DNA of 64,000 bases, taken from Chromobacterium subtsugae (GTDB lineage: Bacteria > Pseudomonadota > Gammaproteobacteria > Burkholderiales > Chromobacteriaceae). Location of the stretch: contig NZ_JYKA01000008.1 in assembly GCF_001676875.1 (NCBI RefSeq), forward strand, positions 1-64,000, given 5' to 3'. The position numbers and the translations under genes are program-made. Below, one piece after another: positions 58,223 through 64,000 of this stretch. Positions within the stretch are counted from its first letter, which is position 1; each line of letters opens with the position of its first letter. The notes beneath the pieces were generated by a model. It worked only from the letters and a program-made list of their open reading frames with translations. It was not told the origin of the DNA and searched no databases.

Positions 58223-59125
58223 TCAGGCCAGCACGAACGGCAGCGCGATGGTGGCGCGGGTGCCGCCTTCGGGCCGCACTTCCAGCAAAAGTTCCGCCTC
58301 CGCGCCGTAGCGCAGCGCCAGCCGCTCGCGGATATTGGCCAGGCCCATGCCTTGGCCGGGCTCGTCGGGAAAGCCGACGCCGTCGTCGCACACGGTCAGC
58401 CGCAGCTTGCCGTCCAGCACCTTGGCCCGCACTTCGACGAAGCCGCCTTCGGCCTTGGGCTCCAGCCCGTGCTTGATGGCGTTTTCCACCAGGGTTTGCA
58501 GCATCATCACCGGGAACCTGGCTTGCAGCAGCGTTTCGGGCACTTCCAGCCGCACCTGCAGCCGCTCTTCCATCCGCAGCTGCATGATGTCGAGAAAGGC
58601 GCGCGACAGCTCCAGTTGCTGGCCCAGGCTGGTTTCGCCCGGCGATTCGCGCCATTCCGGCAGCGAGGAGCGCAGGTAGCGGATCAGCGCCTTTTGCATC
58701 GACAGCGCGCGTTCCGGCGCGGTTTCCATCAGCTGGCACACCGAGGACAGGGTGTTGAACAGGAAGTGCGGCTCGATTTGCGCCTGCAGCGCGCCCATCC
58801 GGGTTTCCGCCAGCTGGCGCTGCAGCGCTTCCAGCTCGGCTTGCTGTTCGGCCCGCTCGCTGCGGGCGATGGCGCGGTCGGCGATCTGCTCCGCCTGGCG
58901 CTTGCCGCTGGCCAGAATCTTGACCAGCACCGAGACCAGGACCAGCGTCAGGGTCAGCAGCGGGACGTTCAGGATGCCGCCCAGGGTCTGCACCAGCAGC
59001 GAGGCGATGAACAGCCTCCCCCACCCCAGACGCGCCACCTGGTCGACGAACAGCCACCAGTAGTGTTCGATGCCGCGCAGCGCGCTGTCGCCGTCGGCCG
59101 GAGCGGCTTGTGCTCGTTCATTCAT
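58223..59125 (-). CDS. LytS-like membrane sensor histidine kinase
   Basis: A 300-residue kinase of the His_kinase (LytS/YehU-type) family. The first 30 residues are cytoplasmic; residues 34-70 (GWGRLFIASLLVQTLGG, then ILNVPLLTLTLVLVSVLVKIL) form two membrane helices. A coiled coil follows, then QIEPHFLFNTLS with the phosphorylated His120, and an ATPase domain with ENAIKHG, DDGVGFPDE and GMGLANIRERL. Its membrane part resembles the two small proteins encoded just upstream. Start at 59125, overlapping the previous gene by 8 bases. Confidence 0.93.
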   Translation of the reverse strand: MNERAQAAPADGDSALRGIEHYWWLFVDQVARLGWGRLFIASLLVQTLGGILNVPLLTLTLVLVSVLVKILASGKRQAEQIADRAIARSERAEQQAELEALQRQLAETRMGALQAQIEPHFLFNTLSSVCQLMETAPERALSMQKALIRYLRSSLPEWRESPGETSLGQQLELSRAFLDIMQLRMEERLQVRLEVPETLLQARFPVMMLQTLVENAIKHGLEPKAEGGFVEVRAKVLDGKLRLTVCDDGVGFPDEPGQGMGLANIRERLALRYGAEAELLLEVRPEGGTRATIALPFVLA

Positions 59126-59357
59126 GATGGGCCTCTTGTTTGCTTTGCTCATTCTTGCCGGCTTGAAGCTTGGCCAGCAGGGTGGCCAGAATCAAAATCA
59201 GCGTCAGCGCGGGCACCCGCAGCATGCCGCCCAGAATCTGCACCAGCAGCGCCGTCAGCAGCAAGCGGCCCCAGCCGGTGCGCGCCGCGTAGCCAGCGAG
59301 GTGTTCCCAGCCGCAGCGCAGCGCGGCGCCGGCGGCGTGCAGCATCGGCTTAGCCAT
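59118..59357 (-). CDS. Small membrane protein related to the kinase membrane segment (2nd gene of operon)
   Basis: 79 residues. Residues 28-66 (GWGRLLLTALLVQILGG, then MLRVPALTLILILATLLAKLQ) align with residues 34-72 of the downstream kinase, with about 24 of 40 positions identical by eye. Like the kinase, it has a short soluble N-terminus and two close hydrophobic stretches, but nothing after them. The stop overlaps the kinase start by 8 bases, and the start overlaps the first gene by 8 bases. It may pair with the kinase in the membrane as a regulator. I know no named family for it. Confidence 0.75.
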   Translation of the reverse strand: MAKPMLHAAGAALRCGWEHLAGYAARTGWGRLLLTALLVQILGGMLRVPALTLILILATLLAKLQAGKNEQSKQEAHHE

Positions 59358-59613
59358 GATGCGCCTCCTTGTGTTGCGACAGGCGGTGCAGGCGGGCCAG
59401 CGGCTTGGCGGCGCAGTAGTCCAGCGCCTGCCAGGCCAGCACGACCGGCACGATCAGCGCGCCGCCAGCGAGAGAGGCCAAGAGGGCGAACAGCGTGAAG
59501 CGGCCCCATTCCAGCTGCGACAGCCAGTCCAGGCCTTGGGTGAAGTACAGGGGCATATGATGGCAGAGCTGGATCAGCGAGTCCAACAGCGCGGCGATGG
59601 TTTGGTAGTTCAT
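59350..59613 (-). CDS. Small membrane protein, first gene of the kinase operon
   Basis: 87 residues. It contains WGRFTLFALLASLAGGALIVPVVL, which shares the WGR, ALL, GG and VP pattern of the next small protein and of the kinase. The N-terminal 30 residues look amphipathic. An AGGAGA site precedes the ATG at 59613. Its last codons contain the ribosome site AAGGAGG for the next gene, which overlaps by 8 bases. It is not a fragment: it has its own start and stop and sits in a tight four-gene operon. Function unknown. Confidence 0.7.
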   Translation of the reverse strand: MNYQTIAALLDSLIQLCHHMPLYFTQGLDWLSQLEWGRFTLFALLASLAGGALIVPVVLAWQALDYCAAKPLARLHRLSQHKEAHHG

Positions 59614-59768
59614 GGTGCTCTCCTGGTTGGTTTGTGTTGTGACTGTAGGCGAGCGGGAATCGGGGCGATATCGACATGCGACGGACTGCGCGGCGGTGGG
59701 GATGAACTGCGTTTGGCGTGGATGAAATGCGCGCCGCGGCGGGGTGAGCCGCGGCGCGCGCGGGACGT

Positions 59769-60287
59769 TCAGTCGGCGAACAGGCCGGGCGGAGCGCTGC
59801 GCTCCAGCTCGAAACGCAGCAGCGCGGCCTTCAGCGGCAGTCCGCCGGCGTAGCCGGTGAGGCTGCCGTCGGCGCCCAGCACGCGGTGGCAGGGCACGAT
59901 CAGCGCGATGGGGTTGGTGGCGTTGGCGCGGCCCACCGCGCGCGCGCCGCCGGGCAGGTCCAGCAGCAAGGCCAGCTCGCCGTAGCTGACGGTGCGGCCG
60001 TAGGGAATGCGCCGCAAGGCGGCCCACACCTGCTGCTGGAACGGCGTGCCGGCGGGGGCCAGCGCCAGCTCGAAGCTTTGGCGCTCGCCGGCCTGGTATT
60101 CGGCCAGTTGGCGCGCCACTTCGCGCAGCGCGCCGTCGTCGCGGCGGCAGGCGTGCTCGGCCAGTTGTTGCGGCGTCGGGTTGAACAGCAGCCGCAGCAG
60201 CGCGCCGTCGGCGTTCAGCCAGGCGGCCGCCGGGCCGAAGCGGGTGTCCAGCAGGCCGTGGCGGGAGGCGGGGAAGGTGGTGGTCAT
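59769..60287 (-). CDS. Methylated-DNA-[protein]-cysteine S-methyltransferase
   Basis: About 172 residues. The suicide cysteine is in IALIVPCHRVLG, with the upstream helix-turn-helix GRTVSYGELALLL and QQQVWAALRRIPYG, all diagnostic of Ogt/AGT proteins. It removes methyl groups from O6-methylguanine. It is Ogt-like rather than Ada, as there is no Ada N-terminal domain. The start at 60287 or an ATG 27 bases earlier are both possible. No operon link with its neighbours is clear. Confidence 0.92.
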   Translation of the reverse strand: MTTTFPASRHGLLDTRFGPAAAWLNADGALLRLLFNPTPQQLAEHACRRDDGALREVARQLAEYQAGERQSFELALAPAGTPFQQQVWAALRRIPYGRTVSYGELALLLDLPGGARAVGRANATNPIALIVPCHRVLGADGSLTGYAGGLPLKAALLRFELERSAPPGLFAD

Positions 60288-60445
60288 GGCGAGTCCGGTT
60301 TGTCCTGTCGCCATTGGAATCCAAATCCGGCGAAGAATAAATAGCGGCATGCGATGCCTGGCGCCGGCGAGCAGCGAAATGTCATCTTTCCCGCCGCGGG
60401 CGGCTCTGATTAAATGGCGGTGTCTTTCCCCTCGCCATCTCTGGA

Positions 60446-61657
60446 ATGAACGATACCAAAAGCGCCGCTTTGGCCGCCGAGTCGCCGCCGGCCGATGACC
60501 CCAGCCGCTCCCGCGCCTTGCTGGCCGCCTCCAGCGCCCATGCGGCGCACGACGGATTGACCGACCTGGTGTACGTGCTGCTGCCGCTGTGGCAGGCGCA
60601 GTTCGGCATCAGCTACGCGCAGGTCGGTCTGCTGCGCGGCGCTTACTCGGGGATGATGGCCGGCTTTCAATTGCTGGCCAGCCGGGCGGCGGCGCGCTGG
60701 GGGCGCAAACGGCTGCTGGCGGCGGGAACGGCGCTGGCCGGCATCGCCTACTTGGTCGCCGGCCAGGCCGGCGGCCTGGCGGTGTTGCTGGCGGCCTTGC
60801 TGCTGGGCGGGCTGGGTGCCAGCGTCCAGCATCCGCTGGCGTCGGCGATGGTGGCGGATTCCCACGAGGCCGGCGGCGGCGTCAAGCAGGCGCTGGCGCA
60901 GTACAACTTTGCCGGCGATATCGGCAAAACGCTGATTCCGGCGCTGGCCGGCCTGCTGCTGACGGTGGCGAGCTGGCGCGCGGTGGTCAGCCTGGCCGGC
61001 CTGCTGGGCCTGGCCGCGGCCGCCGCGCTGTGGCGCTTGATCCCGGCGCGGCTGGATGCCGCGCGCCGCGAGGCCAAGGCGGCCGCGCCCGCGGCCGGCC
61101 AGGGCTCGGCCGGTGCCATGCGCGCGCTGCTGTTCACCGGCGTGCTGGACAGCGCGGCGCGGATGGGTTTTCTCACCTTTCTGCCTTTCCTGCTGAAGAG
61201 CAAGGGCGCCGGCAGCGCCGGCATCGGCCTGGCGCTGGCGCTGTTGTTCGTCGGCGGCGCGTTCGGCAAACTGTTTTGCGGCTATCTGGGCGCGCGCATC
61301 GGCATGGTGAGGACGGTGTGGCTGACGGAGACGGCCACCGCATTGCTGATCGCGCTGGCGGTAGCGCTGCCGCTGTTCGGCGCGATGGCGATCCTGCCGC
61401 TGCTGGGCCTGGCTTTGAACGGCACATCGTCGGTGCTGTACGGCGCGGTGCCGGAGCTGGCCGGCGCGGGGAGCCGGCGCGACCAGGCTTTCGCGCTGTT
61501 CTATACCGGGACGATAGGCGGCGGCGCCTTGTCGCCGGTGCTGTTCGGCCGGCTGGGCGACGCCGTCGGCGTGCCGGTGGCCTCGCTGTGGCTGGCGGCG
61601 CTGCTGTTGCTGACCTTGCCGCTGGCGTGGCGGGCGGGCAAGGGATTGCGGGCTTGA
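60446..61657 (+). CDS. MFS transporter (fosmidomycin-resistance-like)
   Basis: A 403-residue major facilitator with twelve predicted helices. SSAHAAHDGLTDLVYVLLPLWQAQFGISYAQVGLLRG resembles the N-terminus of Fsr-type exporters, and the cytoplasmic loop ASRAAARWGRKRLL is the MFS motif A region. QHPLASAMVADSHEAG is another shared block. The true substrate is unknown; drug export is suggested only by family. It is followed by two small genes in the same direction. Confidence 0.87.
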   Translation: MNDTKSAALAAESPPADDPSRSRALLAASSAHAAHDGLTDLVYVLLPLWQAQFGISYAQVGLLRGAYSGMMAGFQLLASRAAARWGRKRLLAAGTALAGIAYLVAGQAGGLAVLLAALLLGGLGASVQHPLASAMVADSHEAGGGVKQALAQYNFAGDIGKTLIPALAGLLLTVASWRAVVSLAGLLGLAAAAALWRLIPARLDAARREAKAAAPAAGQGSAGAMRALLFTGVLDSAARMGFLTFLPFLLKSKGAGSAGIGLALALLFVGGAFGKLFCGYLGARIGMVRTVWLTETATALLIALAVALPLFGAMAILPLLGLALNGTSSVLYGAVPELAGAGSRRDQAFALFYTGTIGGGALSPVLFGRLGDAVGVPVASLWLAALLLLTLPLAWRAGKGLRA

Positions 61658-61689
61658 GAGGCGAAACTTGACGACGATGGGGGGCGGAT

Positions 61690-62046
61690 ATGGCGATGGC
61701 GGCTGATGCGGTGATCGCGCTGGTGGCGCTGCTGCATGGGTATTTTCTGGTACTGGAGATGTTTCTGTGGGACAAACCGCTGGGCATGAAGACCTTTCGG
61801 CTGACGCCGGAGCGGGCGCGCGACACCAAGGTTTTGGCCGCTAACCAGGGGCTGTACAACGGCTTTCTCGCCGCCGGCCTGGCCTGGGGACTGTGGCTGG
61901 GCGCGGGCGGTTTTCAGATCAAGCTGTTTTTCCTGGCCTGCGTGCTGGCGGCCGGCGCGTTCGGCGCCGCCACCGTCAACCGGCGCATTTTGTTGGTGCA
62001 GGGGCTGCCGGCGGCGCTGGGCATCGCGCTGTTGTGGCTGGCTTGA
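61690..62046 (+). CDS. DUF1304 membrane protein
   Basis: 118 residues with four predicted membrane helices. LVALLHGYFLVLEMFLWDKP at the start and ANQGLYNGFLAAGLAWGLW in the middle are the DUF1304 signatures. The function of the family is unknown. It begins 32 bases after the MFS gene and may be in one transcript with it. Confidence 0.87.
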   Translation: MAMAADAVIALVALLHGYFLVLEMFLWDKPLGMKTFRLTPERARDTKVLAANQGLYNGFLAAGLAWGLWLGAGGFQIKLFFLACVLAAGAFGAATVNRRILLVQGLPAALGIALLWLA

Positions 62047-62073
62047 GCGGCGAGCGCGTCGCGGGGAGGGCGG

Positions 62074-62376
62074 ATGGTTCCGGAAATGAGCATCTTGGGG
62101 CGGTTTTCAGGCAGAAGGCTCAAGCCGGCGCGCGTCGTGTTTGATGAGCAGGGCTTGTCCGTGCTCCGAGGCGATGCCTTGCGATGGCGCGTGCCGCTGG
62201 AGGAGATCGCGTCGGTTAGCCTGAGGCGGGGGCGGCGTCTGTTCGGCCTGTTTTCGTTCGGCCGGTGGCTGGTGGCGGAGTCTCGCGGCGGCAAGTTCTA
62301 TCTCGAACCCACCCTGGAGTATAAGACGGAGGACCTGGAGCGCTTGGTCGCGCGAATCTGCCAGTTCATCGCTTGA
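62074..62376 (+). CDS. Hypothetical protein
   Basis: A 100-residue basic protein with no family I recognise. It has a regular beta-strand pattern (ARVVFDEQGLSVLRGDALRWRVPLEEIASVSLRR, FGRWLVAESRGGKFYLEP) and a C-terminal helix (EDLERLVARICQFI), which resembles a small PH-like fold; that is a guess from the pattern. GGAGGG lies close to the ATG. It follows the DUF1304 gene by 27 bases. Confidence 0.6.
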   Translation: MVPEMSILGRFSGRRLKPARVVFDEQGLSVLRGDALRWRVPLEEIASVSLRRGRRLFGLFSFGRWLVAESRGGKFYLEPTLEYKTEDLERLVARICQFIA

Positions 62377-62386
62377 TTTCGCAGGA

Positions 62387-63295
62387 TCAGCTTGTGTGTT
62401 CCAGCTCCTGCAAAAACCGCTCCAACACCAAATTGGCGCGGCGCCCCTTGCGCACCGCCAGCGCCAGCGGCGCGTCGTAATGGCAGATGTCCGGCAGCAG
62501 CGGCCGCATCTGTCCTTGCGCCACCCAGCCGGCGGCGAAGTGATCCGGCAGGTAGCCGATGTAGCGGCCGCTGAGGATCAAAAAGGCGATGCCTTCGCGG
62601 TCGGACGCGGTGGCGGCGGCGCGTAGCCGTTGTTGCAGCGCCTGCGCTTGCGGCGGCAAGCGGTAGCCGGGCGCGACGGCGTTGGCGGCGGCCAGGTCCA
62701 CCTCGCTCAAGTCATTGTCGGGCCGGCTGAACAGCGGATGTTCGCGGCTGCAGTACAGCTGCGAGCGCTCGTCGTACAGCGGCAGGTAGTCCAGCCCGGA
62801 CAAGGGCTGGATCAGCGGCACCACGCCGGCGTGCAGCTGGCCGTCCAGCAGGCCGGTTTCGATGTCGCTGGGCGTCATCATGCCGATGGAGATCTTCACT
62901 TCCGGACCTTGCTCGCTCAGCGCTTTGAGCGCGCCGGTGACGCGCATCCTGGGCAGCGTCACCAGGTTGTTGACGATGCCGATGTTCAACTCGCCGCGCA
63001 GTTGGCGGTGCAGCAGGTTCACTTCGCCGCGGAAATCCTCCAGCGCCGCCAGCAGCGTGTGGCTGGCGCGCAGCACTTCGCGGCCTTCGTCCGTCAGCGC
63101 GAAACCGGCTCGGCCGCGCTGGCACAGCCGGATGCCCAACCGTTTTTCCAGATCGCCCATCTGCAGGCTGATGGCGGAGCGGCTGATGCCCAGCACGCCC
63201 TCGGCGGCGGAGAAGCCGCCGCATTCGGCCACCGCGCGGAACAGCCGCAGCAGGCGGATATCGAAATCGCTGACTTGTCCCAGCGCGGGTTTCAT
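62387..63295 (-). CDS. LysR-type transcriptional regulator
   Basis: A 302-residue LysR regulator. The winged helix-turn-helix is FRAVAECGGFSAAEGVLGISRSAISLQMGDLEKRLGIRLCQRG, and an effector-binding domain follows. It is divergent from the aminotransferase gene that begins 100 bases away, so it is the likely regulator of that gene. Confidence 0.92.
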   Translation of the reverse strand: MKPALGQVSDFDIRLLRLFRAVAECGGFSAAEGVLGISRSAISLQMGDLEKRLGIRLCQRGRAGFALTDEGREVLRASHTLLAALEDFRGEVNLLHRQLRGELNIGIVNNLVTLPRMRVTGALKALSEQGPEVKISIGMMTPSDIETGLLDGQLHAGVVPLIQPLSGLDYLPLYDERSQLYCSREHPLFSRPDNDLSEVDLAAANAVAPGYRLPPQAQALQQRLRAAATASDREGIAFLILSGRYIGYLPDHFAAGWVAQGQMRPLLPDICHYDAPLALAVRKGRRANLVLERFLQELEHTS

Positions 63296-63394
63296 AAGTT
63301 GAGTTTTTATTTATCTGAACATAAGAAAGATAGCATTTAACTCACGCAATGTCCGCGGCATGCTGTGTCCATACTCCCGCCACAGGTGCCTGAC

Positions 63395-64000
63395 ATGAAC
63401 CCGCTCACCACCCGTTCCGAATTTTCCCATCTCGATCTGCGCGCGCACTGGATGCCGTTCAGCGCCAACCGCAACTTCCAGCGCGATCCGCGGTTGATCG
63501 TCGCCGGCGAAGGCAATTATCTGGTCGATGACCAAGGCCGCCGCATCTTCGACAGCCTGTCCGGCCTGTGGTGCTGCGGCGCCGGGCACAGCCGCAAGGA
63601 GATCGCCGAGGCTGTGTATCGCCAGCTGTCGACGCTGGATTACTCGCCCGGCTTCCAGTTTGGCCATCCGCTGTCGTTCCGGCTGGCCGAGCGGGTGGCG
63701 GCGATGGCGCCGGGCGCGCTGAACCACGTATTCTTCACCAACTCTGGCTCCGAGTGCGCCGACACCGCGGTGAAGATGGCGCGCGCCTACTGGCGGCTGA
63801 AGGGCCAGGCGTCCAAAACCAAATTGATCGGCCGCGCTCGCGGCTACCATGGCGTCAACATCGCCGGCACCAGCCTGGGCGGCATGAATGGCAACCGCAA
63901 ATTGTTCGGCCCGCTGATGGACGCGGACCATCTGCCGCACACCTTGCTGCCGGCCAACGCTTTCAGCCGCGGCTTGCCGGCGCAGGGCGCGGAGCTGGCG
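63395..64000 (+). CDS. Omega-amino acid-pyruvate aminotransferase (class III), cut by the window end
   Basis: The first 202 residues of a class III PLP aminotransferase. HWMPFSANRNFQRDPRLIVAGEGNYLVDDQGRRIFD, then FTNSGSECADTAVKMARAYWRLKGQ and GRARGYHGVNIAGTSLGG, match omega-amino acid (beta-alanine)-pyruvate transaminases of the pseudomonad type. The PLP lysine lies beyond the window. It is transcribed away from a LysR regulator gene. It resembles this group more than the well-known Chromobacterium amine transaminase, judged from memory. Confidence 0.9.
   Translation, partial: MNPLTTRSEFSHLDLRAHWMPFSANRNFQRDPRLIVAGEGNYLVDDQGRRIFDSLSGLWCCGAGHSRKEIAEAVYRQLSTLDYSPGFQFGHPLSFRLAERVAAMAPGALNHVFFTNSGSECADTAVKMARAYWRLKGQASKTKLIGRARGYHGVNIAGTSLGGMNGNRKLFGPLMDADHLPHTLLPANAFSRGLPAQGAELA

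Overview
This window looks like the chromosome of a GC-rich betaproteobacterium of the Neisseriales, most likely Chromobacterium or a close relative. The grounds are: an EarP-type EF-P pathway (EF-P with Arg32), PhaR and phasin genes for polyhydroxyalkanoate granules, several short H-NS-family proteins, chemoreceptors, c-di-GMP proteins, and secreted sugar-active proteins. The genus is inferred from protein character, not from a database search.

Layout. Positions 1-1589 look like the right end of a genomic island: an H-NS paralogue, two small island-type genes, and a 3' fragment of tRNA-Pro(GGG) that resembles an attachment-site duplication. From 1.7 to 21.4 kb the genes are mostly core: a DUF1289/methyltransferase pair, a chemoreceptor, a Mn exporter behind a yybP-ykoY riboswitch, mscL, an EamA exporter, three tandem tRNA-Asn genes, ygfZ, a second H-NS gene, a PilZ-like protein, a cytosolic carboxypeptidase-like peptidase, phasin and phaR, a TPR-methyltransferase fusion, a secreted DUF3472-ricin protein, a CBS-PAS-GGDEF-EAL protein, serS and rarA.

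From 21.5 to 39.9 kb lies a large type I-E CRISPR-Cas region with three same-direction arrays (31, 16 and 24 repeats; 68 spacers). Array 1 is separated from the rest by efp, earP and a secreted glycosidase-like gene. Array 2 is followed by an Xre-RES toxin-antitoxin pair, then a compact cas3-cas8e-cse2-cas7-cas5-cas6e-cas1-cas2 operon, then array 3. The arrays share leader and repeat stem, but each has its own four-base hairpin loop.

From 40 to 64 kb the region is metabolic and sensory: LysR/DUF2000/LysE genes, a HAD phosphatase, a serine-use pair (sdaC-sdaA), focA, pflB and pflA for anaerobic pyruvate use (FNR-type boxes upstream of sdaC and pflB), cutC, a REC-EAL protein, a gamma-glutamyltransferase, a second chemoreceptor, and a four-gene operon in which two tiny membrane proteins, related to the membrane part of the downstream LytS-like kinase, precede the kinase and its LytTR regulator. 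The window ends with an alkyltransferase, an MFS transporter, small proteins, and a LysR gene divergent from a truncated omega-amino-acid aminotransferase gene.
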